A stretch of 13,656 nucleotides of DNA from Candidatus Krumholzibacteriia bacterium (GCA_028718575.1 JAQULN010000014.1:1505-15160), one strand, 5' to 3'; positions 6,116 through 13,330 are shown, numbered from the stretch's first letter. Notes: a model not told the origin generated them from the sequence alone. A program made the numbers and translations.

Positions 6116-7291
6116 ATGAGCTCCGATGACCTGCGCGCACTCTTCCTGCTGCGTGATGACCTGGTTTTCTTGAACCACGGTTCGTTCGGCGCCTGCCCGC
6201 GCGCGGTTCACGACCGCTATCAGGAACTGCAACGGGAGTTAGAGGCCAATCCCATGGCCTTTCTCGGCGAGGACCGCGAGTTCCCGGCGCGCTTGCACGC
6301 GGCGCGGCAAGCACTGGCTGCGTTCGTCGGCGCCCGCGGCGATGACCTCGTGTTCGTACCCAACGCGACGTACGGCATCAACGTCGTCGCCCGCTCGTTG
6401 CCGTTGCGGCGAGGCGACGAAGTCGTGATCACCGATCACGCCTACGGCGCGGTCGACCGCGCGTGGGACTATGTCTGCCGCCGCCGTGGGGCCCGACTCG
6501 TGCGGGCGGCGATCGACCTGCCGGTCGAGTCGGCGAGCCAGGTTGCCCGCGAGATTTGGCGGCAGGTCACCGAACGCACTCGGATCCTCTGCCTGGATCA
6601 CATCACCAGCCCCACGGCGTTGATCCTGCCGCTCGGCGACCTGTTGCAACGAGCCCGCCGCGCCGGCATTCTCACCGTGGTCGACGGGGCGCACGGGCCG
6701 GGACAACTGCCGCTGGATCTGACCGAACTCGGAGCCGATTTCTACGTCGGCAATTGCCACAAATGGCTTTGCGCGCCGAAAGGCGCGGGTTTTCTCTGGG
6801 CGCGCGCCGACGTGCAACCGCTCTTGCAGCCGCTGGTCGTCAGTTGGGGGTGGCGGAGCGAACGGCCAAGTGGCAGCCGCTTCATCGACGAACAGGAGTG
6901 GACCGGAACCCGCGATCCCGCCGCCTATCTCGCCGTGCCGGTGGCGATCGCGTTCCAAGCCGAGCATGACTGGCCTCGTGTGCGGCGCCGCTGCCACGCC
7001 CTCTTGCGCGAAGCGAGGGAAGAGATCACCCGGCTGACCGGCTTGACGCCCATCTGCCCGGACGACGGCCTCTGGTACAGCCAGATGCATACCCTGCCCT
7101 TGCCCGCTTGCGATCACGTGCGGCTGCAGCGCGACCTGCGGGAACGCTACCGGATCGAGATCCCCGTGGTGGCGTGGCGGGGTCATCCCTACTTGCGGAT
7201 CAGCATCCAGGGCTACAACACGCGCCGGGATCTCGAGGTTCTGCTGACCGCGCTCCCTGCCATGTTGAAGGCTCAACATGCCGCTGCCTGA
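6116..7291 (+). CDS. Class V aminotransferase-fold PLP enzyme (isopenicillin N epimerase-like)
   Basis: 391 residues, full length for the CefD-like branch of class V aminotransferase-fold enzymes. These use pyridoxal phosphate for epimerase, lyase or desulfurase chemistry in the cytoplasm. The N-terminal LNHGSFGACP (19-28) is the branch's typical opening. NATYGIN (83-89) contacts the cofactor phosphate. VVDGAHGPGQ (188-197) supplies the ring Asp190 and His193, and NCHKWL (213-218) places the Schiff-base lysine at Lys216. A C-terminal small domain ends with RISIQGYNTRRDLEVL. The start ATG 6116 fits the family N-terminus but has no ribosome binding site. There are no beta-lactam genes nearby, so penicillin biosynthesis is not implied. 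A cysteine-desulfurase/lyase-like or amino-acid epimerase role is possible, and the substrate is unknown. The gene diverges from cydAB and converges on the porin gene. Confidence 0.9.
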   Translation: MSSDDLRALFLLRDDLVFLNHGSFGACPRAVHDRYQELQRELEANPMAFLGEDREFPARLHAARQALAAFVGARGDDLVFVPNATYGINVVARSLPLRRGDEVVITDHAYGAVDRAWDYVCRRRGARLVRAAIDLPVESASQVAREIWRQVTERTRILCLDHITSPTALILPLGDLLQRARRAGILTVVDGAHGPGQLPLDLTELGADFYVGNCHKWLCAPKGAGFLWARADVQPLLQPLVVSWGWRSERPSGSRFIDEQEWTGTRDPAAYLAVPVAIAFQAEHDWPRVRRRCHALLREAREEITRLTGLTPICPDDGLWYSQMHTLPLPACDHVRLQRDLRERYRIEIPVVAWRGHPYLRISIQGYNTRRDLEVLLTALPAMLKAQHAAA

Positions 7292-7297
7292 GGCGGC
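7261..7297 (+). other. Two tandem stem-loops spanning the aminotransferase stop codon
   Basis: The first stem is an exact 8-bp inverted repeat, 7261-7268 with 7273-7280, and a 4-base loop. The second pairs 7280-7284 with 7293-7297, with the TGA stop (7289-7291) in its loop. No T-run follows. They may serve as a 3'-end or terminator structure between the convergent aminotransferase and porin genes; this is inference. Confidence 0.4.
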
Positions 7298-7348
7298 TGG
7301 GAGCTGAACCACGCTTGCCCGCGGCGCGCACCGCTTAGCGCGGCGACC

Positions 7349-8383
7349 TCAGAAGCTGTAGCTCAACTTGCAGGTGACGGTTGTGCTGCGATCGGTGCGC
7401 CGGCCATCGCGATCGACGAATGCGTCCCGATTGCTCAGATCCATACGCAACTCGGCGACGGCCTTGAAACCTTCGTCCAAGATAAACGTGGGCGCGACCG
7501 TGACGGCCTGGCGCTTCTGGGGCCGGCCGCCGATCGGAGCGAAGGCGTAGCCATCCTGGTCGTCGAAATGGTCGTAGCGCGCGGTCAAGCCCATCCATTC
7601 ATTGAATTCCCGCCGAACCATCAACAAGAAACCGGCCCATAACCGCTCACGACCGCGCGCAGGGATGACCTTGCCGCGGTTATATTCGCCGCCGAGCACC
7701 CAACCGTTGCGCGAGAAGTTCACATCCAGGTCCAGGACCGTGCGGGTGAACGTGGGACCGAGAGAGAGGTCCGGCCGCGGATCAGCCTCCAGGATGGCTT
7801 CTTCCTTGCCGCTGATCACCGAGAACCCCCAGAGAAACCCCTCGCGCGCGTAACCGAACCGGCCGCCCCAAGTCATCGCTCCGTTGGTCTTCGTATTGCG
7901 GTCCCAACCATTACAGCCATAGGCAAGGAGATCGAAATAGGGGCCTAGCGGTCTCGCGATGGAGAACCCGACCAAGTTGCTGGGTAGACCGTAGTCGTAC
8001 ACGAGGGCGTGGCTGGCCTGGTGCATATCCGGCGCGTCGACCATCTCGAAACCGATCGGTGCGTTGAATTTGCCCAGCGTCAGCGTCCAGTGGCGGCCCG
8101 CCGTATAGCTCATGAACGCTTGCTCCACCTGCACGTCGGTCTGTTCTCCCTGCGCAACCCATTCCAGGTCGGCCCGCACCAACGTGCGGGGACTGGCTTG
8201 GTTCAGGAAGTTCACCTCGACCTCATTGAGATTGAACTCGCCGTTCGGGAAGGCCGTGTTGTAGACCCAGCTCGCATCGACGAAACCGGTCAATTCAGAC
8301 GTTTGGGCGGTCGCGACGGCAGTGCTGGCCAGCAGCACGAAAGCGACCAGCAACAAACGACCTGTCAGGTGGTGAACGTACAC
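7349..8383 (-). CDS. Outer-membrane beta-barrel porin (OmpL/porin-2-like)
   Basis: 344 residues from GTG 8383. This start has AGGGG eight bases upstream; the earlier in-frame GTG at 8392 overlaps that site and adds three residues. A signal peptide covers residues 1 to about 26 (LLLVAFVLLASTAVATA, then QT). The mature protein consists of alternating strands with regular aromatic positions. It carries the GKFNAPIGFEMVDAPDM motif and the HALVYDYGLPSNLVGF segment seen in the putative beta-barrel porin-2 / OmpL-like family. It ends in Tyr-Ser-Phe, the aromatic C-terminus read by the BAM assembly machinery. It likely lets small solutes cross the outer membrane; the solute is not evident. It is a single gene on the minus strand, convergent with the aminotransferase gene. 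Confidence 0.85.
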   Translation of the reverse strand: MYVHHLTGRLLLVAFVLLASTAVATAQTSELTGFVDASWVYNTAFPNGEFNLNEVEVNFLNQASPRTLVRADLEWVAQGEQTDVQVEQAFMSYTAGRHWTLTLGKFNAPIGFEMVDAPDMHQASHALVYDYGLPSNLVGFSIARPLGPYFDLLAYGCNGWDRNTKTNGAMTWGGRFGYAREGFLWGFSVISGKEEAILEADPRPDLSLGPTFTRTVLDLDVNFSRNGWVLGGEYNRGKVIPARGRERLWAGFLLMVRREFNEWMGLTARYDHFDDQDGYAFAPIGGRPQKRQAVTVAPTFILDEGFKAVAELRMDLSNRDAFVDRDGRRTDRSTTVTCKLSYSF

Positions 8384-8508
8384 CAGTGTCACCCCTCATC
8401 ATTCGAGCGTTCCGTCCGCCGCCGCTGTGCACGGCGGGACGCGTTGTAAGTAACACACCGCCGCCTAACTGGAAAGCGCAAAACGGCCGCCTCTGCTGGC
8501 TGGCATGC

Positions 8509-8538
8509 ACCGGCGCGCCGATACGCCGGCGCGCCGGT
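8509..8538. repeat. GC-rich 11-bp inverted repeat with duplicated GGCGCGCC
   Basis: Positions 8509-8519 pair exactly with 8528-8538 around an 8-base loop. Each arm contains the palindrome GGCGCGCC (8512-8519 and 8528-8535), so the element is also a direct repeat. It lies between the divergent porin and thioesterase genes, upstream of both. It could be an operator-like site, a DNA extrusion hairpin or a remnant of a repeated palindromic element. Confidence 0.5.
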
Positions 8539-8557
8539 ACGCGTGCCCTATCCCTGC

Positions 8558-8588
8558 TTGCCTCGAATGGGGGGGGTGGGGTTACTAT
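8558..8588 (+). promoter_or_regulatory. Weak promoter candidate for the thioesterase operon, spanning a G8TG4 tract
   Basis: TTGCCT (8558-8563) and TACTAT (8583-8588) are 19 bases apart, longer than ideal. The spacer contains eight G, one T and four G (8569-8581). The predicted start would leave a leader of about 20 bases before TTG 8616, with the GGGAGG ribosome binding site at 8605-8610. Confidence 0.3.
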
Positions 8589-8615
8589 GCGGTGGACTGT
8601 GCCCGGGAGGCTCCT

Positions 8616-9047
8616 TTGATCTTTACGACCGAAATCAAGATCCGCGGCTACCACCTCGACGTGTACGGACACGTCAACAACGCCCGCTGGGTGGAATTGC
8701 TCGATGAGGCCCGCTGGCGCTGGTTGGACGACAACCTGGATCTGGCGGCTTGGGACGCGATCGATCAAGGGATCGCCGTCGTGAGCCTGTCGGTGAACTA
8801 CCGGATGCCGGCGCATATGCATGACCGACTCGAGTTCCGCTGCTGGACGGGCAAGCTAGGCGGCCGCAGCGCGGTGTGCCGTCAGGAAGTCCGCCGCGCG
8901 GCCACGGGCGAGCGTCTGATCGACGCCGACGTCACGTTTCTGCTCATCGATCGCAAGACCGGCCGGCCGCGGCCGCTTGCGGGCGAGGTCCGCGAGATGC
9001 TGGTCCGGTATCTCGCCGACGACGCGCCCCGAAAGGACCGGATATGA
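8616..9047 (+). CDS. fadM: FadM-like acyl-CoA thioesterase (hot-dog fold, 4HBT family)
   Basis: 143 residues from TTG 8616, chosen because GGGAGG lies at 8605-8610 and because residues 1-10 then align with the family start. The frame is open back to 8505, but that part is Arg/Pro-rich and spans the intergenic hairpin. The sequence GYHLDVYGHVNNARWVELLD (11-30) is nearly the signature of E. coli FadM/YbaW, including the presumed catalytic Asp15 and the GHVNN turn. SVNYRMPA and ADVTFLLIDRKTGRP match later strands of that family. Such enzymes hydrolyse long-chain acyl-CoA thioesters in the cytoplasm and assemble as tetramers. It is the first gene of a plus-strand operon: its TGA overlaps the ATG of the Nramp-like gene as ATGA, which implies translational coupling. 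The acyl-chain preference is not known. Confidence 0.88.
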   Translation: MIFTTEIKIRGYHLDVYGHVNNARWVELLDEARWRWLDDNLDLAAWDAIDQGIAVVSLSVNYRMPAHMHDRLEFRCWTGKLGGRSAVCRQEVRRAATGERLIDADVTFLLIDRKTGRPRPLAGEVREMLVRYLADDAPRKDRI

Positions 9048-10303
9048 GCAGCCACTGGCGCGCCGTCGGGCCGGGCCTGCTCTTTGCCGGCGCGGCCATC
9101 GGCGGCTCGCACCTGGTGCAGTCGACGCGCGCGGGGGCGGGTTGGGGCTTCGACCTCCTGTGGGCCGTCGTTCTGATCCTCGTTCTTAAGTACCCGTTCT
9201 TCGAGTTCGCCCACCGTTACACGGCGGCGACCGACGAGAGCCTCTTGCACGGGTACCGGCGGCTGGGCGGCTGGGCGCTGTGGCTGTTCTTCGCCGTGGC
9301 GCTCGTGAGCGCGGTGATCAACGCCGCCGCGGTGACCATCGTCGCCGCCAGCCTGCTCGGCGGCCTGCTGGGGGTGAGTTGGTCGTTGCCCAATCTGGCG
9401 CTGCTCGTCTTCGGCGCGGTGGCGGTGATCCTTGCCGGCGGCCGCTACCGGACGCTCGACCGAGCCATGAAGGTGATGATCTCGCTGTTGGCCGTACTGA
9501 CGCTGGCCGGCGTCGTGGTCGCGGTGCGCCACGGACCGGTGGGCGATTTCTCGGCGCCGCGGCCCGAGATCTGGACCGCGGCCGGCGTCGCGTTTCTGCT
9601 CGCCTTGATGGGCTGGATGCCGGCGCCGTTGGACATCTCCGTCTGGTCGTCGTTGTGGACCCTGGCCAAGAACCGGGCCGACTGCCGCCGGGTCTCGGTG
9701 GCCCATTGCCGCTTCGATTTCCACCTGGGATACCTGGTGACCAGTGTCCTGGCGGTCGCGTTCGTCTGCTTCGGCGCCCTGGTCATGTTCGGCACCGGCG
9801 AGACGTTCGCCGAGGGCGGCCTGGCGTTCGCCAGACAGTTGACCACCATGTACGTGCAGACGCTCGGCGATTGGACGCGCTGGCTGATCGCCACCGTGGC
9901 CTTCATCACGATGTTCTCGACGACGCTGACCGTCTGCGACGGCTACAGCCGCACGCTGATCGGCTGCTGGCGCCTGCTGCGCGCCCGCACCGCTTGGGAG
10001 CGCACCGACGCGACCGGCGGGCACGGCGGCTACTTGGCTGTGCTGGCAGCGCTCATCCTGGCGGGCTGGGGGATCATCGCCGGCTGGCTGAGCGGGTTGC
10101 GAACCCTGCTCGATGTGGCCACGATCACGGCGTTTTTAACGGCGCCGATCGTCGGCTGGCTCAACTACGTGATTGTGCGCCGTGAACCGATGCCGCTCGC
10201 CGATCGCCCCGGCCGCGCCTTGACGGGGCTCGCCCGCGCCGGGATCGTCTATCTCGTCGGCTTCGGGCTGGTCTTCGCCGCCACGCGCTTGTTGCCCGGC
10301 TGA
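9044..10303 (+). CDS. Divergent Nramp-family transporter lacking canonical metal-site motifs
   Basis: 419 residues with about eleven hydrophobic helices, the size and pattern of the Nramp (SLC11) family in the LeuT-like fold. The GPGLLFAGAAIGGSH stretch (9-23) aligns with the first helix of Nramp proteins, but the metal-binding DPGN is replaced by GGSH (20-23). In the sixth helix the usual MPH is MPA (192-194, in GWMPAPLD), so the histidine is also absent. Both unwound metal-site segments are therefore changed, and transport of Mn/Fe should not be assumed. Relatives with an SHLVQSTRAGA segment (here 22-32) form a recognised divergent group usually annotated simply as Nramp family. ATG 9044 overlaps the thioesterase stop. 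A PutP-like symporter follows after 47 bp. The inner-membrane location is clear, the substrate is not. Confidence 0.85.
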   Translation: MSSHWRAVGPGLLFAGAAIGGSHLVQSTRAGAGWGFDLLWAVVLILVLKYPFFEFAHRYTAATDESLLHGYRRLGGWALWLFFAVALVSAVINAAAVTIVAASLLGGLLGVSWSLPNLALLVFGAVAVILAGGRYRTLDRAMKVMISLLAVLTLAGVVVAVRHGPVGDFSAPRPEIWTAAGVAFLLALMGWMPAPLDISVWSSLWTLAKNRADCRRVSVAHCRFDFHLGYLVTSVLAVAFVCFGALVMFGTGETFAEGGLAFARQLTTMYVQTLGDWTRWLIATVAFITMFSTTLTVCDGYSRTLIGCWRLLRARTAWERTDATGGHGGYLAVLAALILAGWGIIAGWLSGLRTLLDVATITAFLTAPIVGWLNYVIVRREPMPLADRPGRALTGLARAGIVYLVGFGLVFAATRLLPG

Positions 10304-10350
10304 CCGGATCCGGCGGACGCCAGCGCCAACCGCCGCCAGGGAGAGAGCGT

Positions 10351-11790
10351 ATGAACAATCCCTTCGTTGGCCTCGTGATCTACCTCGCGTTGATGGCTGC
10401 GGTCGCCGTCTGGACCTGGGGCCGCAACCGCACCCGCGAGGACTTCATCCTGGGCAGCCGCCGTCTGGGCGCCTGGGTGATCGCCTTCTCCGAGCGCACC
10501 GCCGGCGAGTCGAGCTGGCTGATCCTGGGACTCAGCGGCGCCCTCTTCGCGGTCGGCCTGGTGGAGATCTGGACCGTGATCGGCTGCTGCAGCGGCGCCG
10601 TCCTCTCCTGGTGGGTGATCGCGCGTCGACTGCGCGAGGTGTCGGGCGAGCAGGGCTCGATCACCCTGCCCGAGTTCTTCGTGCAGGTTAGCGGACCGTG
10701 GGGCCGGCAGGTACGCGTCGTCGCGATGCTGATCATCGTCTTCTTCTTCGCGTTCTATATCTCGGCGCAGTTCATCGGCGCGGGCAAGGTCCTCAAGGTG
10801 ACGTTCGGGCTGGACCCCGGCTGGGGCATGCCGCTGGCCGCGCTAGTGGTCGTGCTCTACACCCTGATGGGCGGCTTCGTCGCTGTCTGCTACACCGACG
10901 TGGTGCAAGCGGTGCTGATGGTGACCACGCTGGTGGTCTTGCCCGCGGTCGGTCTGGTGCTGATCGCCCGCGAAGGCTTGGCTGTGGCGGTCGCCCTGCG
11001 CGCCACCGCCCAAGCCGCGTCGTTGACCGGCGGGCTCGGCGGCTGGCCGGCCGCCGCGGCGGTCATCGGCGGGCTCTCCTGGGGACTGCACTATATCGGC
11101 CAACCGCAGCTCGTGACCAAGTTCATGGCCATCAACGAGCCGCAGGCGGTGCGCGTGGGCCGGCGGGTGGCGATCGGCTGGACCGTGCTCGCCTATAGCG
11201 GCGCCACGCTCGTGGGCATCGTAGGGATCACGCTGGTGCACGGCGGGCTGCTGTCGCCGGGCGACATGGCGGCTGTCGGCGCGGATCAGGAGCGCATCCT
11301 GCCGGTGCTGGCCAACCTGCTCTTCCCGGCCTGGCTGGCAGGCATCCTCATCGCCGGCGCCGTGGCCGCCATGATGTCCACGGCGGACAGCCAGCTCTTG
11401 ATTGCCACCTCGACCCTGGTCGAGGATTTCTGGGTGCGGGCCCTCGGCCGGCCGTTGTCGCCTCGCGCGTCGGTCGCCGCGGGGCGTCTGGTCACCCTGG
11501 CCATCGGCGTGGCGGCGTTCGCGCTGGCGGTCACTAGCGACGACCTGATCTACGACATCGTGTCCATGGCCTGGGCGGGCCTGGGGTCGAGCTTCGGACC
11601 GGCGCTGCTGCTGGCGCTGCATTGGCGACGGATGAACGGCCGCGGCGTGCTCTGGGGGATGATCGCCGGCGCCGCGACCACGGCCGTCTGGACGAGTGTG
11701 CCAGGCCTCGACGAGCTGGTGTCGGTGCGGTTTGTGAGCTGGATCGTCGCACTCGGCGCGTGCTGGGTCGGCGCACGGAGCGTGCGATAG
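10351..11790 (+). CDS. Sodium/solute symporter, PutP-like (SSS family)
   Basis: 479 residues with about 13 hydrophobic helices, the standard topology for the sodium:solute symporter family. The DFILGSRRLGAW opening (31-42), the LYTLMGGFVAVCYTDVVQ segment and the MSTADSQLL motif (342-350) are family features. Ser343 and Thr344 match the Na2-site serine and threonine of PutP. In the first unwound helix, the position of E. coli PutP Asp55 is Gly52 with Glu53 next to it (RTAGESSWL, 49-57); this variant is common in PutP-like proteins that are not proven proline carriers. The start is ATG 10351, with GGGAGAG at 10340-10346. It is the third gene of the operon, 47 bp after the Nramp-like gene. Proline or another small amino or organic acid is a fair guess, and the substrate remains open. 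Confidence 0.88.
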   Translation: MNNPFVGLVIYLALMAAVAVWTWGRNRTREDFILGSRRLGAWVIAFSERTAGESSWLILGLSGALFAVGLVEIWTVIGCCSGAVLSWWVIARRLREVSGEQGSITLPEFFVQVSGPWGRQVRVVAMLIIVFFFAFYISAQFIGAGKVLKVTFGLDPGWGMPLAALVVVLYTLMGGFVAVCYTDVVQAVLMVTTLVVLPAVGLVLIAREGLAVAVALRATAQAASLTGGLGGWPAAAAVIGGLSWGLHYIGQPQLVTKFMAINEPQAVRVGRRVAIGWTVLAYSGATLVGIVGITLVHGGLLSPGDMAAVGADQERILPVLANLLFPAWLAGILIAGAVAAMMSTADSQLLIATSTLVEDFWVRALGRPLSPRASVAAGRLVTLAIGVAAFALAVTSDDLIYDIVSMAWAGLGSSFGPALLLALHWRRMNGRGVLWGMIAGAATTAVWTSVPGLDELVSVRFVSWIVALGACWVGARSVR

Positions 11791-11793
11791 CCC

Positions 11794-11822
11794 TTGGCCG
11801 TTCGCCCCACATGGCCTATCAT
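11794..11822 (+). promoter_or_regulatory. Promoter candidate for the small membrane-protein gene
   Basis: TTGGCC (11794-11799) and TATCAT (11817-11822) are 17 bases apart, matching four and five of six consensus positions. They begin four bases after the symporter stop. The predicted message would have a leader of about 140 bases before ATG 11968. Confidence 0.4.
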
Positions 11823-11902
11823 TTGCTTGGTACTCTGCTAGTCGAACCCACCTTGCGGGTCCGGTCATGAGCCGCCAGGCTGATTTTTGCCGGATCCTCG
11901 CA

Positions 11903-11931
11903 ATCTCCCGGTATCGTCGTCGCCGGGAGAT
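11903..11931 (+). other. 9-bp stem-loop in the leader of the small membrane-protein gene
   Basis: Positions 11903-11911 and 11923-11931 are exact reverse complements around an 11-base loop. No T-run follows. It lies about 110 bases after the symporter stop and 37 bases before ATG 11968, so it may be a terminator-like 3' structure of the symporter message or a regulatory leader hairpin. Confidence 0.45.
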
Positions 11932-11967
11932 GGGCGCGCCGGTCGTGGGGGCCGTTCGCGCCGCGCC

Positions 11968-12225
11968 ATGAGCCGCCGCACGCGGCCGAACTGGATGGAT
12001 GGAATGGACGATCTATTACTTCCGTCAGCCTTTCTGATCGTCGTTGGTTCACTCATCGCACTCATCGGCACCCAGATGACCGGCAAGGCCCGGCGCGCCA
12101 CGCGCGCCGAAATCCTGCCGGCCGATCAGGAAAACCCCCTGGGCCGCGGCAAGGCGGTCATGGCCGGGGGTTGGTTCGTGTTCCTGTTGGGGCTGCTGGG
12201 ATTGCTCGCCGTCAAACTCGTCTGA
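11968..12225 (+). CDS. Small two-helix membrane protein of unknown function
   Basis: 85 residues from ATG 11968; ATG 11995 and ATG 12004 are in-frame alternatives that remove 9 or 12 Arg-rich residues. None has a convincing ribosome binding site, and the shorter starts give a more typical membrane-protein N-terminus. Two hydrophobic segments are clear: LLLPSAFLIVVGSLIALIG, then VMAGGWFVFLLGLLGLLAV near the C-terminus. They are joined by a basic loop (GKARRATRAE) that should face the cytoplasm, with both ends outside. I do not recognise the family. It follows the symporter gene by 177 bp, has its own promoter candidate, and is convergent with the P-loop gene at 12247, so a functional tie to either neighbour is unproven. 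The membrane-spanning pattern and codon composition support a real gene. Confidence 0.6.
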   Translation: MSRRTRPNWMDGMDDLLLPSAFLIVVGSLIALIGTQMTGKARRATRAEILPADQENPLGRGKAVMAGGWFVFLLGLLGLLAVKLV

Positions 12226-12246
12226 GGAGCTGACGGACCACTCGAT

Positions 12247-13221
12247 TCATGCGCCGCGCGCGGCGTGCAACTCGCGGAACGCGGTCTCGAGGCCCGAGCG
12301 CAGCCGCGAGACGTCGCGAGGGTTCCACTGCCCGAGGTCGTCGCGCACGAAAGTCGTCAAGTCGGCGCGGTTGTCGAAGCGCCCGATGGGCAGGTGCCAG
12401 ATGCGGCCGTCGCGCTCGACCGGCACGGTGTGCGGCCGGTCGGAATTCTCGAGCAGCCAGGCCATGTCGTCGCAGCCGTAATCGCCGTACATGACCGCGT
12501 TGGGCACGCCGTGGTGCAGGATGCTGCCGGGATCGTCGGGGTCGGTGCGCTCGCGGTTCTTGCGCCGCGAGTCCTCCGGGGTGACCCAGACGTAGAGCAC
12601 GGCGGCTTTGTCCAATATCTCCGGCGTTAGACGTGACAGGCTGTAGCGATAGCCGAACGGAGCCGGCAGCGGCAGCGGCGATCCGTCGGCGCCGCCGCGG
12701 GCGAACTCGATGACCACGGTGCGTCCATCCAACGACGCGGGATGGGCGTCGTTCTTTTGCGCCAAGAACTGACGGCACTCGTCTTCCAGCACGGTTTCCA
12801 ACTCGCGGCGGAGCGCCGCGTCCATCGGCGCGAAAACCGGCGGCGCGCCCACCAGACCGCGCGCCCGGTCCAGGCGTTCGCCGAGCCAACGAGCGGCGCT
12901 GGCCGGGGCGGGACGCCGGCCGCCAACGAGGTCGTGATAGTCTTCGTTGATGAGCTCGATCAGCGTGCCCCAGTCCAACGGATCGCGGAACGGCAGGGCG
13001 GGACTGCGAAAATACGGGCCGTCTTGCCCGCGAGCGACGAGTTCGTTGCTTATTCGACGCATGAGGTGCACGTACGGGAAGTCGTCGAGCTGGACGGTGT
13101 GGCCGATGCCGAAATGCTGCTCGCATTCGGCCGGGCTGAGGCTGGTCAGGTAGGTCCGAATTTCGCTCTTGCCGCTGGCGGGCAAGGCTAGTAGCAACAG
13201 AATGTCGAGATGCTTGGACAT
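12247..13221 (-). CDS. P-loop NTPase or kinase-like protein of unknown function
   Basis: 324 residues. The start is ATG 13221, with GGGAGG upstream; the frame is open to 13314, but that extension overlaps the promoter and is Arg-rich. Near the N-terminus a hydrophobic strand runs into a P-loop, ALPASGKSE (12-20), which fits the [AG]xxxxGK[ST] pattern. LDDFPY (45-50) may hold a substrate- or metal-binding acid pair. VVIEFARGG (169-177) looks like a Walker-B-type strand. AVLYVWVTPEDSRRKNRER (207-225) resembles the strand plus Arg-rich lid of small-molecule or nucleotide kinases. A conserved-looking DPDDPGSILHHG and GDYGCDDMAWLLENS follow. The layout suggests a cytoplasmic kinase-like enzyme, yet I cannot name a family. 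No signal peptide or membrane segment is present. It stands alone on the minus strand, convergent with the small membrane protein. Confidence 0.78.
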   Translation of the reverse strand: MSKHLDILLLLALPASGKSEIRTYLTSLSPAECEQHFGIGHTVQLDDFPYVHLMRRISNELVARGQDGPYFRSPALPFRDPLDWGTLIELINEDYHDLVGGRRPAPASAARWLGERLDRARGLVGAPPVFAPMDAALRRELETVLEDECRQFLAQKNDAHPASLDGRTVVIEFARGGADGSPLPLPAPFGYRYSLSRLTPEILDKAAVLYVWVTPEDSRRKNRERTDPDDPGSILHHGVPNAVMYGDYGCDDMAWLLENSDRPHTVPVERDGRIWHLPIGRFDNRADLTTFVRDDLGQWNPRDVSRLRSGLETAFRELHAARGA

Positions 13222-13285
13222 GGCACCCTCCCGCAGCCGGCGGTCGCGTCCTCGCTGTCGCCCAGGGTTTACGCGCGAAAGGGCG

Positions 13286-13314
13286 AGTATCGGCCGCGGT
13301 GCGGCGGGCGTCAA
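13286..13314 (-). promoter_or_regulatory. Sigma70-like promoter for the P-loop protein gene
   Basis: On the minus strand, TTGACG (13314-13309) and GATACT (13291-13286) are exactly 17 bases apart, matching five and four of six consensus positions. Transcription would begin near 13279, leaving a leader of about 58 bases before ATG 13221. This supports the ATG at 13221 over the TTG at 13314, which is part of the -35 element. Confidence 0.55.
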
Positions 13315-13330
13315 GTGTGTGTGATCGCAA

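Noticed and set aside
5021..6232. 403-codon minus-strand frame over cydA
   Set aside because: Arg/His/Pro-rich shadow of cydA in another frame, running into the aminotransferase gene.
6116..7291. Reading the CefD-like gene as evidence of a beta-lactam biosynthesis cluster
   Set aside because: No ACV synthetase, isopenicillin N synthase or expandase is nearby; class V enzymes of this type are widespread with other roles.
8882..10024. 380-codon minus-strand frame opposite the Nramp-like gene
   Set aside because: Composition is Arg/Gln/His-rich without hydrophobic structure; the plus strand encodes a membrane protein with family motifs.
10843..11868. 341-codon minus-strand frame opposite the symporter
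   Set aside because: His/Arg/Asp-rich antisense translation, no start signal, no recognisable domain.
12212..13330. 372-codon minus-strand frame overlapping the P-loop protein gene
   Set aside because: Nearly all Arg/Ala/Pro/Gly; the alternative frame contains ordered motifs, a ribosome binding site and a promoter in the right place.
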